Assembly (NCBI RefSeq): GCF_023630175.1
Contig: NZ_JALLIN010000022.1
Span: 54,698-118,697 of the forward strand
Direction of reading: 5' to 3'
Length of the DNA: 64,000 bases
Origin: Streptomyces cellostaticus
Lineage (GTDB): Bacteria; Actinomycetota; Actinomycetes; Streptomycetales; Streptomycetaceae
Shown here: one piece after another, positions 20,087 to 28,665 of the stretch
Layout: the number at the start of each line of letters is the position of its first letter
How positions within the stretch are numbered: position 1 is the first letter of the stretch
Position numbers and translations under genes: made by a program
Notes under the pieces: model-generated
Database searches by the model: none
Seen by the model: only the letters and a program-made list of their open reading frames with translations
What the model was told of the DNA's origin: nothing

Positions 20087-21175
20087 TCACGGGCGGTAGC
20101 GCGGGTCGTAACCGCTGGTGAGCTTCCGCTTGTTGTGACGCCACCTGGGCTCGTGGTTCACCATGTCGTTGGTCAGGCCGCGCAGCCGGCGGATGACCGC
20201 CCCGTAGGGCTTGATGACCATGGACGACAGAGTGCCGCCGGGCGGCTCGTCCATGAACGGCATGAAGGCGTCGGGGAAGCCGGGCATCGTGCACCCGATG
20301 CAGATGCCGCCGACGTTGGGGCAGCCGCCGATCCCCGCCATCCAGCCGCGCTTGGGCACGTTGCAGTTGACCACCGGTCCCCAGCAGCCCGTCTTCACGA
20401 GGCACTTGGGGGAGTTGTAGTCGAGTCCGAAGTCGGCCTGCTCGTAGTACGAGCCCCGGTCGCAGCCCTCGTGCACCGTCTTGCCGAACAGCCACTGCGG
20501 ACGCAGCATGTGGTCCAGCGGGGGCGGGGGAGCGGTACCGGCGGCGTGCTGGAGCACCCAGATCAGGGTCTCCATGAAGTTCTCCGGCTGGATGGGGCAG
20601 CCGGGCACGTTGACCACCGGCAGCCCGGCCTGTGAAGTGAACTCCCAGCCCAGGTAGTCGGCGAGGCCCATGCAGCCGGTCGGGTTGCCGGCCATCGCGT
20701 GGATGCCGCCGTAGGTCGCGCAGGTTCCGGCGGCCACCACCGCCCAGGCCTTGGGCGCCAGTTGGTCGATCCACCAGTTCAGGGTCTGCGGTTCCCCGGT
20801 CTCCGGGTCGTTGCCGAACGACGTCCAGTAGCCGTCGCCGTCGATGATGTTCTGGTTCGGGATGGAGCCCTCGATCACCAGGATGAACGGGGCCAGCTCG
20901 CCGCGGGCCGCCGCCCGGTAGGGCGCCAGGAAGTCCTCGCCGCCCAGGCTGGGCGAGAGCACCTTGTTGACCAGGTTGACCTTGGGCAGGCCCGGGATGA
21001 GACCGAGGACGACGTCCTCGATCGAGGGCTGGTCGGCGGCCGTCAGGGAGACGGTGTCGCCGTCGCAGCTCATCCCCTCCGAGATCCAGAGGATGTGGAT
21101 CTCGTCGATCCCGTCGCGTGCTCCGGCCCCGCCGGGCTCGCGGCTGACGTGGGTGGTACCGCTGTGGCTGCTCAT
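20087..21175 (-). CDS. hhyS: Group 5 (1h) [NiFe]-hydrogenase small subunit
   Basis: Electron-transfer subunit with three Fe-S clusters. 362 residues. Cluster-ligand regions: WISEGMSCDGDTVSL (proximal, ~30-44), GTCATYGGIHAM, VNVPGCPIQPENFMETL, HEGCDRGSYYEQADFG, KCLVKTGCWGPVVNCNVP and GGCPNVGGICIGCTMPGFPDAF (medial/distal). There is no twin-arginine signal peptide and no C-terminal membrane helix, so the enzyme is expected on the cytoplasmic side, as in Streptomyces and mycobacterial Hhy. The ATG at 21175 overlaps the stop of the upstream 539-aa gene (ATGA) and has an aaagg site. Confidence 0.97.
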   Translation of the reverse strand: MSSHSGTTHVSREPGGAGARDGIDEIHILWISEGMSCDGDTVSLTAADQPSIEDVVLGLIPGLPKVNLVNKVLSPSLGGEDFLAPYRAAARGELAPFILVIEGSIPNQNIIDGDGYWTSFGNDPETGEPQTLNWWIDQLAPKAWAVVAAGTCATYGGIHAMAGNPTGCMGLADYLGWEFTSQAGLPVVNVPGCPIQPENFMETLIWVLQHAAGTAPPPPLDHMLRPQWLFGKTVHEGCDRGSYYEQADFGLDYNSPKCLVKTGCWGPVVNCNVPKRGWMAGIGGCPNVGGICIGCTMPGFPDAFMPFMDEPPGGTLSSMVIKPYGAVIRRLRGLTNDMVNHEPRWRHNKRKLTSGYDPRYRP

Positions 21176-22791
21176 GTCGTCGGCCTTTGCTGCAGTCGGT
21201 CGGGGAGTCGGCCGGCGGCCTGCGCCGGCGTCTCGGAGGCGTCCGTCGCGCCGTCCGTCGAGCCGTCCCTTCTCCGGCCGGCCGGCCGGGCGCGGGGACC
21301 GCGGGAGCCGCGGCCGGGTGGGGCGACCGGGTCCGCGGAGGCGAGTGGTTCGACCTCGTCGGGCCGGAAGTAGTGGAAACGGCCGTACCAGCCGTGGAGT
21401 TCGGCCGCGGGATCGTCGTCCACGGTCACCGCGAGGTGCGTGCTGCCGTCCACGTCGTGGAAGACCGCCGCCACCCGCGCCGTCCGGCCGGACAGGAACA
21501 TGTCCTGGGCGTCGGCGCCCCGGCCACGCGGCCGCAGCCGCACCGGGCTGCCGCCGCCGACGTCGACACCGTCGACGACGACCGTGTCGGTGGCCGGGGA
21601 CAGCCCGTCGTCGGCGCCCTCCTGCCACCAGGCGGGCCGGTCCACGAGGGCTCCGGGCGGGGACGGGCGCACCGGGGTGAGGGATCGGATGGCGCCGTGC
21701 AGCTTGGCGAAGACCTCGGGGGGCATGCTGTCGACGCGGTCCAGGATCCGGGCGGCACGCGGGTCGGTGGCCCGGGCCTCGGCCTTCTCGTCGTCGGTCA
21801 GCAGCATCGTGCGCAAGGTCAGGATCTCGTCGATCTCCGCCGCGTCGTGCAGATCGCCCGGGCTCTCCGGCGCCACCTGCGGGCGGTCCGGGAGGATGAT
21901 CGGACAGGACAGCACGACCGGTCCGGCCCGACCCGTGTCCTCGGGCGCGCCCCCCAGCACCGGGTAGGTGAACGCGTTGACGCAGCCGCGGGCCTGCTCC
22001 TCCAGGTCGGCGGGCGGATCGACGAGCGACACGAACTCCAGGTCCGCCCCGCCGATCAGGGTGTGCGCGGCGAGCAGCGCGTGGCGCAGCGCCTCGCCGC
22101 GTACGGCCCGGACGTCCGGTGCCCGCCCGGTGTTCTCGGTGCGCACGCGCAGCCGGTACACGTCGTCGGTGAGGCGCTCGGCCATGACGGTGGTGCGGGC
22201 CCGGACCTCCTGGCGCCGTCGCACCACCCGCCCGGCACCGCCGGGCAGCGGCTCGGTCTCCTCGGCGGCCGGCGCCCCGGTCGCGGCACCGCACTCGCCG
22301 CGCAGCAGATCCGCCAGCGGCCACGCGAGATCGACCTCGTGCGGCACCGCCTCGTCGAAGGTGAGGTGGTCCCGCCCGTCGTCCGTACGCAGTGACTCGA
22401 CCGGGCGGTCCCAGCCGTCCGCGGCCGCCGCCCGCACCTGCTTGTGCTGCATCTGCAGGTACCGCACCCGCACCCGTACGACCGCACCGGGACGCCGCAC
22501 CCGCACCAGGCACTCGGTGCGCTGGTACCAGGAGTCGGCGGAACCGGAGACGCCCGGGACGACGGGGCCGTCCGCCTCCACCCAGTCACGGGGCAGCAGC
22601 ACCCCGAACTGCCACCGGACGCGGTTCTTCGCCGAGGAGCGGCGGTAGGGGTAGAGCAGGTAGCCCTCGTACAGGACGGCGTCGGCGACACCGCTCACCC
22701 GCGCGAAGGCGTCGCCGGAACCGCCGTCCCGGGTGTCGCCGCCCATGAGGGCGACACCCGCCACGCCGTCAACGTCGCCGGACTCCGGCAT
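21172..22791 (-). CDS. Unknown 539-aa protein, first gene of the hydrogenase structural operon
   Basis: I cannot assign a function. It has 539 residues, no signal peptide, no membrane helix and few cysteines. A recognisable block is LYEGYLLYPYRRSSAKNRVRWQFGVLLP (near residue 40, quoted in two halves: LYEGYLLYPYRRSS and AKNRVRWQFG). It continues as an alpha/beta protein with many acidic and Arg residues and a ~55-residue disordered, Arg/Gly/Thr-rich tail. A perfect aaggaggcggt site precedes the ATG; its stop overlaps the hhyS start by 4 nt, so it is made with the small subunit. An assembly chaperone or structural partner of HhyS is the simplest idea; this is inference from position. Confidence 0.85.
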   Translation of the reverse strand: MPESGDVDGVAGVALMGGDTRDGGSGDAFARVSGVADAVLYEGYLLYPYRRSSAKNRVRWQFGVLLPRDWVEADGPVVPGVSGSADSWYQRTECLVRVRRPGAVVRVRVRYLQMQHKQVRAAAADGWDRPVESLRTDDGRDHLTFDEAVPHEVDLAWPLADLLRGECGAATGAPAAEETEPLPGGAGRVVRRRQEVRARTTVMAERLTDDVYRLRVRTENTGRAPDVRAVRGEALRHALLAAHTLIGGADLEFVSLVDPPADLEEQARGCVNAFTYPVLGGAPEDTGRAGPVVLSCPIILPDRPQVAPESPGDLHDAAEIDEILTLRTMLLTDDEKAEARATDPRAARILDRVDSMPPEVFAKLHGAIRSLTPVRPSPPGALVDRPAWWQEGADDGLSPATDTVVVDGVDVGGGSPVRLRPRGRGADAQDMFLSGRTARVAAVFHDVDGSTHLAVTVDDDPAAELHGWYGRFHYFRPDEVEPLASADPVAPPGRGSRGPRARPAGRRRDGSTDGATDASETPAQAAGRLPDRLQQRPTT

Positions 22792-22991
22792 ACCGCCTCC
22801 TTGTCACAGGTGCACCGGCCCATCCCTTCCACCACGGAAACACCCCTCACCGGACCTCGCCCCTCCGGCCGAGCCGCGTTGGGCCGGTCGGGCGACGGCT
22901 GGATTCCGCGTGGCGTCGAACGCCGGTCCCGCGCCGTCCCGCGGGCCGGCCGCCGCGGCCCCGGTCCGGGCTCGGCCGCCTCGGCCGAGGC
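22792..22991 (-). promoter_or_regulatory. Probable promoter region of the hydrogenase structural operon
   Basis: A 200-bp gap in front of the 539-aa gene; on the other side is the 3' end of the dedA-like gene, also on minus. The operon promoter must be here unless it reads through from dedA. I could not identify convincing -35/-10 boxes or an inverted repeat for a nickel- or carbon-responsive regulator. Confidence 0.35.
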
Positions 22992-23645
22992 TCAGCCGTC
23001 CCGGCGGCGTTCCTGGTCGCGCCGCAGGCGGCGCGTCCGGCGGGCCTCCGCCAGCAGCGGCAGCAGCGAGAGCGCGACGATGACGGTGACCAGCGGCAGC
23101 AGGTAGTCGTCGACGTGCGAGACCGACGAACCCAGGAGGTATCCGGCGAGCACCAGGCTCTGGGACCAGAGCAGCCCGCCCACCGTCTGCCAGAAGGTGA
23201 ACGCCCGTATCGGCACCCCCAGCGCCCCGGCCGCCGGATGCAGCACGGTGCGCAGCATCGGGACGAAGCGGCCGATCACCAGCGCCTTGCCGTACCCGTA
23301 CCTGGCCAGAAGCCGCTCCGCCCGTGCCGTGCTCTGCTGCACCCGCCGGTTCGAGGAACGTTCCAGCAGGGGCCGCCCGCCGTGCCGCCCGAGCAGGTAG
23401 CCCACCTGGCCGCCCACCACGGAGCCGACGGCCGCGCAGAGCATCACCTGCCACAGCTCCAGCCGCGGCGGCTGCCCGTCGCCCGCGGCGCACAGCACTC
23501 CGGCGGGGAACAGCAGCGTGTCACCGGGCAGGAAGAACCCCACGACGAGCAGACCCGACTCGGCGAAGATCACCGCCAGGACACCCAGCGCCCCGAAGGC
23601 AGCGAGCAGCGAGGCGCTGTCCGTCGGATTGACGGCGATCACCAC
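22992..23645 (-). CDS. DedA/SNARE-associated family membrane protein
   Basis: 217 residues; DedA proteins work in undecaprenyl-phosphate or phospholipid recycling across the membrane. Motifs in order: FAESGLLVVGFFLPGDTLLFPAG (~27-49), AAVGSVVGGQVGYLLGRHGG, then YGYGKALVIGRFVPMLRTVLHPAAGALGV (quoted here by key residues: R-F-V-P-x-x-R-T) and two C-terminal membrane helices ending in a basic tail. A gggagg ribosome site lies just before tandem GTG codons; 23645 and 23642 are both possible starts. Confidence 0.9.
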   Translation of the reverse strand: MVIAVNPTDSASLLAAFGALGVLAVIFAESGLLVVGFFLPGDTLLFPAGVLCAAGDGQPPRLELWQVMLCAAVGSVVGGQVGYLLGRHGGRPLLERSSNRRVQQSTARAERLLARYGYGKALVIGRFVPMLRTVLHPAAGALGVPIRAFTFWQTVGGLLWSQSLVLAGYLLGSSVSHVDDYLLPLVTVIVALSLLPLLAEARRTRRLRRDQERRRDG

Positions 23646-24069
23646 GCTCGCCTCCCTGCCCCGCTCGCCGGCCGCTTTCCCCCAGTGTCCCGGTGCCCGG
23701 GGCCGCCGGCCGCTCCGACGGCCCGACCGGGCATCACGTCGCCGGATCCGTACGTCCTCGCCGTTCCTCGGGGCCGAGATCGGCACCGGTGCCGGCTGCG
23801 GCGTCGTGGCCGGCGGTCCTGCGCATCCCCGGTACCCCCGGTGAGGCCGGCATCCCCGTCGCCCCGGCGGCGCCGGCCGCCTCCGGCCCGCGCCCCGCGG
23901 CCGCCCCCGCCGTGCGCGCCCAGGGCGACCACAGCCGCCCACCCGGACCCGCCCCCCGGCCCGCGCCCCGGCCGGGCGCCGGTCCCGGACCCCCTCTGTC
24001 GGGCCCCGCCCAGCGGCCCTACACTGCCCATCCGCAGACATGTGGGGACAGTTGACGGGGGGAGCCGCC
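23646..24069. other. Divergent intergenic region dedA / unknown membrane protein
   Basis: About 424 bases. No credible gene; the open frames are Arg/Pro/Ala-rich shadows. A TACACT box at about 24018-24023, ~46 nt upstream of the plus gene start, resembles a Streptomyces -10 element, but no matching -35 is clear. A ggggggag ribosome site is at 24058-24065. Confidence 0.4.
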
Positions 24070-25644
24070 ATGTCCGGAGATCCGTACGGCCCGGAACCTG
24101 GATTCGCCGTACCGCCCATGCCCCAGGCACCGCCGCCCGCACCGCCGGACGGCCTGCGCGCGACCGCCGTCGCGGTGCTCAACCTGAGCGGCCTCGGCCT
24201 CGGGTACGCACTGGTCCGGCGATGGCTGACGATGGCCGGCTGCTGGGTGGCGACCGCGGCCCTGCTGTTCGTCGCCCTGCCCGCCGACGCGGACGGCGTC
24301 CCGGGAGCCGCCCTCGCCCTCTACGGCGTGGTGCTGCTGCTCGCGGCCGTGCACGGCGCGGTCGCCGGACTGCGCACCCGGCTCACCGGACCGGCCGGCG
24401 CGCCCCTCGCCCTGCTGCTCGCCGTGCTGCTTCTCGCCGTCCCGGCGGGCGGCGCCCTCTGGTACCAGGACGCCCGGGAGGAGGCCGTGCAGCAGGCGCT
24501 CCTGGACCGTCTCGAACGGGCCGACCACCTGGTGACGGCGGCCGGCCGGCACCCCTTCGCCACCGCCCGGTCCGACTACCGGACCGCCCTGGACGTCTAC
24601 CGCGACCTCGCCGTGGAGCACCCCGGTTCCCGCGCGGCCGACCAGGTCCCCGACCGCATGCGGACCTACTACACGACGGTCGGCGCGGCCTACGGCCACC
24701 AGGACTACTGCGCGGCCGTCGAGCCGCTCACCTACCTGCGCACGGTGCCCCGCGGCATGCCGGAGCGGCAGCTCGGCTCGCTGGCGCGGTGGCCGGACGG
24801 CCGCCTCGCCACCTCGCTGTTCGAGTGCGGCTCGGCAGGGCTGACGAGCGGTGCGCAGGACTGGGCGGCGCGCTTCGGCGACCTGCTGACCACCTTTCCG
24901 CGTTCCGCCCCCGCGGCCAGGGTGGCGCCGGCCGTGGACGCGGCGGTGCGCAGGGCCGAGAAGGGCGTCCACGGCGGCGACCCCTGCGCCGCCGTCGAGC
25001 GGTTGAACAGCCTCAGCAGCCGGATCACCGATCTCGCGCGGAGCGCGGCCGGCGCGGCGGACGCGGCGGACGCCCTCGACGGGACCGCCGGCCGGGCGGG
25101 CCGCAGCGGGAACGCCGGGCAGTACTCCTGCGGCGTCGACCAGTTCGAGGACGGCGACTTCGACGCGGCGCAGAAGACGATGGAGAGCTACGTCGACGAC
25201 AACGAGCACGGCGGGAACCTCGAGCGCGCCAAGAAGATAGCCATCGGTGCCGAGGTCGCGCGGACGCTGCCCGCCGCGGGGAAGAGGCTGCCCACGACCG
25301 CCTCCGGCGGCAGCATCTCCGTCACGGTCAAGAACGACAGCCCCGACGACGTCACCGTCCTGTACACCGGGCCGGTCACCGGCAGCTTCACCCTCAAGGG
25401 ATGCGGCGGCTGCAAGGCGTACCCGCTCTCCAGCACGCTCCTGACCGGCTTCAAGCCCTGCGCCGACAGCGGCCGGCACTACCCGCAGCGCACCCTCAGC
25501 CTGCCGGTCGGCACCACGTACTTCGTGCACAAGCCGCACGGCGGCAGCACCGCCACGCCCGCCTCCGACACCGCCCGGCTGCGGTCCGGCTACGTCTACA
25601 CCGAATGCGCCTACACGACCCGGTCCCTGGGGTCCGCCCACTGA
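24070..25644 (+). CDS. Unknown membrane protein with extracytoplasmic domain
   Basis: 524 residues, function not recognised. A Pro-rich N-terminus (~35 residues) leads to three or four membrane helices (ATAVAVLNLSGLGLGYALV, MAGCWVATAALLFVAL, ALALYGVVLLLAAVHG, LALLLAVLLLAVPAGGAL). The remaining ~370 residues appear extracytoplasmic: an Ala-rich helical part with regularly placed Cys (QDYCAAVEPLTY, LFECGSAG, GDPCAAVERL, QYSCGVDQFEDGDFDAAQKTM) that resembles TPR-like helical hairpins, and a C-terminal beta-type domain (SISVTVKNDSPDDVTVLYTG, GCGGCKAY). The start at 24070 follows a strong ribosome site. A transport or envelope-sensing role is only a guess. Confidence 0.7.
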   Translation: MSGDPYGPEPGFAVPPMPQAPPPAPPDGLRATAVAVLNLSGLGLGYALVRRWLTMAGCWVATAALLFVALPADADGVPGAALALYGVVLLLAAVHGAVAGLRTRLTGPAGAPLALLLAVLLLAVPAGGALWYQDAREEAVQQALLDRLERADHLVTAAGRHPFATARSDYRTALDVYRDLAVEHPGSRAADQVPDRMRTYYTTVGAAYGHQDYCAAVEPLTYLRTVPRGMPERQLGSLARWPDGRLATSLFECGSAGLTSGAQDWAARFGDLLTTFPRSAPAARVAPAVDAAVRRAEKGVHGGDPCAAVERLNSLSSRITDLARSAAGAADAADALDGTAGRAGRSGNAGQYSCGVDQFEDGDFDAAQKTMESYVDDNEHGGNLERAKKIAIGAEVARTLPAAGKRLPTTASGGSISVTVKNDSPDDVTVLYTGPVTGSFTLKGCGGCKAYPLSSTLLTGFKPCADSGRHYPQRTLSLPVGTTYFVHKPHGGSTATPASDTARLRSGYVYTECAYTTRSLGSAH

Positions 25645-25789
25645 CCGCGCCGGGCCCCTCGCATCCGGCCGGCCGTGTCGGTTCCGCCGGCCGGCGCGGG
25701 ACCCGCCGGGGGCCCGCGCCGAGGACCGCGGCGACCGCCGCGGCCGGCCGGGGTGCCCCGGCTCCGGCGCGCCCGGAAGCCGTGGCTCC

Positions 25790-26764
25790 TCAGGCGCCCA
25801 CCGCACGCAGTGGCTGCGTGGACCGCCCGGCGGCGGCGTCGCGCGCCAGCCACCCCTGGTACGCCGGCGCCTGCCGGGCCGCCTCCCAGTAGGCCTCCTC
25901 CAACTCCCGCCAGCCGAGGCCGAGTTCGTCAGCCGTCCGGGCCGCGAGCAGCAGCCGTACTCCTATCGGGTCACCGTGCAGGGGCCGGATGACCAGGTCG
26001 GAGCGGGGCGGGAGCGCGGTCGGCTGGCTGACCGTGACCACCTCGCCGATGGCGGCCAGGAAGTAGGCCGTGAGGTAGTCGCCGTGCAGCAGGTCGGGCT
26101 CGATCCCGGCGGCGCGCAGCACCCGGCACACTCCGTCCCACTCGCCGTCGACGGTGGCGTCCACCATCCAGCGGTCGTCCGCGAGGTCCGACAGACGGAC
26201 CTCGCGCCGGGCCGCCGCGGGGTGGTCGGCGGACATGGTGACGAACTGGGGTTCGCGCTCCATCAGGACCCGCAGACTCAGCCCCTCCGGGACGCGCAGC
26301 GGGCTGCCCTCGACCTCGTGCACGAACGCCAGGTCCAGCCTGCCCTCGGCGACCTGCCGCAGCAGGGCGTTCGCGGACACGTCCATCTGCAGGCTGGGCT
26401 CGACGGGTGGAACGCGGGCGCGCAGCCGGCTGAGCCAGCCCGGAATCGCCCGGCTGGCCGTGGCGCCGATGCGCAGCCGGGGACCGCCCGCCGCGCGGGC
26501 GGCCGCGGCCCGGGTCTCGGTCACGATCGCGGTGAGTTCGGCGACCACCGGCCGGGCGCGGCTGACCACGACGTGCCCCAGCGGCGTGGGGCGGCTGCCC
26601 GTACGGTCGCGGGTGAAGAGCCGCCCGCCCAGCAACTGCTCGATTCGGCGCAGCTGAGTGCTCAGCGAGGGCTGGGCCATGCCCAGTTCACGAGCCGCCT
26701 TGTGCAGGCTGCCGGCGTCGGCGATGGCGCACAGCACGCGTAAGTGCCTCACCTCGAGCTCCAT
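25790..26764 (-). CDS. snpR: LysR-family activator of snapalysin
   Basis: 324 residues. N-terminal winged helix-turn-helix (MELEVRHLRVLCAIADAGSL, KAARELGMAQPSLSTQLRRIE, LFTRDR) followed by a LysR substrate-binding domain from about residue 95. It is divergent from snpA with a 185-bp gap, the classical arrangement of the Streptomyces snpR-snpA pair in which SnpR switches on the protease gene. The frame extends upstream to 26875, but the ATG at 26764 fits the LysR start MELxxLRxLxAIAD. The intergenic region holds a good T-N11-A operator candidate. Confidence 0.88.
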   Translation of the reverse strand: MELEVRHLRVLCAIADAGSLHKAARELGMAQPSLSTQLRRIEQLLGGRLFTRDRTGSRPTPLGHVVVSRARPVVAELTAIVTETRAAAARAAGGPRLRIGATASRAIPGWLSRLRARVPPVEPSLQMDVSANALLRQVAEGRLDLAFVHEVEGSPLRVPEGLSLRVLMEREPQFVTMSADHPAAARREVRLSDLADDRWMVDATVDGEWDGVCRVLRAAGIEPDLLHGDYLTAYFLAAIGEVVTVSQPTALPPRSDLVIRPLHGDPIGVRLLLAARTADELGLGWRELEEAYWEAARQAPAYQGWLARDAAAGRSTQPLRAVGA

Positions 26765-26837
26765 GCGCGGAGCGTATGGGGTGAGCCTGATGAGGCGCCA
26801 GATGTTCAAACGCCAACGGAACAGCACGAGTCGCCCT

Positions 26838-26854
26838 GATAGCCGGGCGCTATC
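26838..26854. promoter_or_regulatory. LysR-type T-N11-A operator in the snpR-snpA gap
   Basis: A perfect inverted repeat, GATAGC-N5-GCTATC, contains T26840 and A26852 exactly 11 bases apart, the LysR T-N11-A geometry. It lies ~96 bp upstream of the snpA ATG and ~74 bp from the snpR ATG, suited to activate snpA and autoregulate snpR. Confidence 0.6.
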
Positions 26855-26949
26855 CCCAGTTGCCATCATCCGCACGGCCCCCGGGCTGGCCCAGACTCAT
26901 GGGCGACCGATCGTTCACCACCCCACACGAACGAGTAGGAGCCCCCCAC

Positions 26950-27645
26950 ATGACGTCGACCCGTAGGCCCTCCATGTCCGCGAAGGCCTCCAGGAGACTG
27001 CTGGCGCTCGGCCTGGGCGTGACACTCGCCGCCCTGGGCGGCGCGATCCCGGCGAGCGCCCGGACCGGCACCCCGACCACCGGCTCCACCGCCACCGTCC
27101 GGGCCGGCTACACCGGCTCGGACCACGAGGCGGCGAACAACAAGGCGTTCTTCGAGGCCGTGCTGGACTCGGTCGCGAAGAAGCAGGCGGCGCACCCGAA
27201 TCTGCGGTCGGTGACCGTGTACTACAACGCCACCCAGGCGCCGACCTTCCGCTCCCAGATATCGAGCGCCGCCTCGATCTGGAACAGTTCCGTGAGCAAC
27301 GTCAAGCTGGCGTCCACCTCGGGCAGCGCGGACTTCTCGTACTACGAGGGCAACGACTCCCGCGGCTCGTACGCCTCCACCAACGGCCACGGCAGGGGCT
27401 ACATCTTCCTCGACTACGCGCAGAACCGGCGGTACGACTCGATCCGCGTCGCCGCGCACGAGACCGGCCACGTGCTGGGGCTGCCGGACCACTACAGCGG
27501 GCCCTGCAGCGAGCTGATGTCGGGCGGCGGCCCCGGCCCGTCCTGCACCAACCGCTACCCCAACTCCACCGAGCGGTCACGCGTCAACCAACTGTGGGCC
27601 AACGGTCTCACCAAGGCCCTCGACAAGCTGAACTCGGTGCGCTGA
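26950..27645 (+). CDS. snpA: Snapalysin, extracellular small neutral metalloprotease (M7)
   Basis: A secreted zinc protease that cleaves on the N-terminal side of aromatic residues (established for snapalysin). 231 residues as preproenzyme: signal peptide with ASRRLLALGLGVTLAALGG and an Ala-x-Ala end, a short propeptide, then the ~135-residue mature domain (VTVYYNATQAPTFRSQISSA). The zinc site is AAHETGHVLGLPDHYSG (HExxHxxGxxD), followed by the Met-turn-like ELMSGGGPGPSC; two Cys (GPCSEL, PSCTN) can form the known disulphide. Start ATG at 26950. Transcription is probably SnpR-dependent. Confidence 0.95.
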   Translation: MTSTRRPSMSAKASRRLLALGLGVTLAALGGAIPASARTGTPTTGSTATVRAGYTGSDHEAANNKAFFEAVLDSVAKKQAAHPNLRSVTVYYNATQAPTFRSQISSAASIWNSSVSNVKLASTSGSADFSYYEGNDSRGSYASTNGHGRGYIFLDYAQNRRYDSIRVAAHETGHVLGLPDHYSGPCSELMSGGGPGPSCTNRYPNSTERSRVNQLWANGLTKALDKLNSVR

Positions 27646-27676
27646 CACCCTCGGGGCAGTCCTCCGCTCCTGCCCG

Positions 27677-27712
27677 AAGCGGGCCGTGCCACCGGCGGCA
27701 CGGCCCGCTTCC
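27677..27712 (+). terminator. Terminator of snpA
   Basis: A 15-bp perfect stem (27677-27691 with 27698-27712) with a 6-nt loop starts 32 nt past the snpA stop. This is a classic strong Streptomyces terminator hairpin. Confidence 0.8.
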
Positions 27713-27806
27713 GCGTGCCGCCCGGCAGGCCCTTCCGGTCGCCGGTCGCGGCAGCGGGGTGTCCGGCGGCCACCGGAACCCGGCCCGACCGCGGTGAGCG
27801 GCCCTG

Positions 27807-27868
27807 GTGCCGTGACCGGGAAGGTTCACCGGCTCGCGGCGTCCGGCAGACCTTCCCGGTCACGGCAC
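27807..27868. repeat. Long inverted repeat, part of a dispersed repeat
   Basis: A 19-bp perfect inverted repeat (27807-27825 and 27850-27868) with a 24-nt loop lies between snpA and echA, its right arm touching the echA stop. The right 27 nt (27842-27868) recur with two mismatches at 49235-49261. It can act as a terminator for echA, but the second copy suggests a mobile or REP-like intergenic repeat. Confidence 0.7.
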
Positions 27869-28665
27869 TAGGTGTGCCGTCCCGCCCGCCGCGGCCGGCC
27901 CAGCTCCGCGGTCAGCAGGTGCGCGTCGAGCAGTGCGACGTCGGCGGTGCGGGCGGCCCGCGAGTGGCCCGCGAGCATGCGCTTGGTGAGGGTGACGGCC
28001 TCCGGCGGGCGCCGGACGAGCGGCCTCACCCACGCCTGGACGGCGGCGTCCAGTTCGCCGGGCGGGGCGACCTTGTGCAGCAGACCGAGCCGATGCGCGG
28101 TGGCGGCGTCGAAGACGTCGCAGGTGAGCATGAGTTCACGGATCCGCGCGGCACCGCCCTCCACGATGAGGCGGCCCATCGCACCGCCCCAGGCCGGCGG
28201 GAGTCCCACGCCGATCTCGGGCATGCGGAACCGGCAGGTGTCGGCGCCCGCGCGCAGGTCGCAGAACGAGGCGAGCGCGAGGCCGGCGCCGATGACCCTG
28301 CCGTGCAGCCGGGCGATGGTGACGGCGTGGGTGTTCTCCAGGGCGTCGCACACCCGGTGGGCCTTGTCCGCGATCCGGCGCATGACAGCCCCGGTCGGGT
28401 CCTCCGCCAGCGCCTCCTGGTACTCGTTCCGGTCGGCGCCCAGACAGAAGTCGTCGCCTTCGGCCGACAGCACCAGCACGCGTACGTCGGGGCGGTCGTG
28501 CAGGCCGTGGAGCAGCCCGGCGAGGTCGTCGAGGGCGGCCACGGTCAGCGTGCTGTCCCGCCCCCCGGGGTTGAGCCGGACCCGCAGGACCGGCCCGTCC
28601 TGCTCGGCGGCCAGCGCCTTGCCGTGGAACACGCCGGCGGGGGAGGGGTTGACGATCTCGGTCAT
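27868..28665 (-). CDS. Enoyl-CoA hydratase/isomerase family protein
   Basis: 265 residues of the crotonase fold. Oxyanion-hole segments are VLSAEGDDFCLGADRNEY (~66) and IARLHGRVIGAGLALASFCDL (~117); RMPEIGVGLPPAWGGAMGRLI carries the usual catalytic region. It acts on an acyl-CoA thioester, substrate unknown. Its ATG overlaps the stop of the upstream P450 by 4 nt, so the two are co-translated, and it is the last gene of the conservon transcript. This pairing suggests a fatty-acyl-CoA-like or polyketide-like substrate shared with the P450; that is inference. Confidence 0.9.
   Translation of the reverse strand: MTEIVNPSPAGVFHGKALAAEQDGPVLRVRLNPGGRDSTLTVAALDDLAGLLHGLHDRPDVRVLVLSAEGDDFCLGADRNEYQEALAEDPTGAVMRRIADKAHRVCDALENTHAVTIARLHGRVIGAGLALASFCDLRAGADTCRFRMPEIGVGLPPAWGGAMGRLIVEGGAARIRELMLTCDVFDAATAHRLGLLHKVAPPGELDAAVQAWVRPLVRRPPEAVTLTKRMLAGHSRAARTADVALLDAHLLTAELGRPRRAGRHT

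Noticed and set aside
16879..20121. 1080-codon plus frame opposite hhyL
   Set aside because: Antisense shadow of hhyL and its neighbours; Val/Gly/Arg/His-rich with no recognisable domain.
21172..22791. Identification of the 539-aa protein as the mycobacterial HucM stalk subunit, from position upstream of the small subunit
   Set aside because: HucM belongs to the group 2a enzyme, is much smaller, and shows no visible resemblance. Position alone is not enough.
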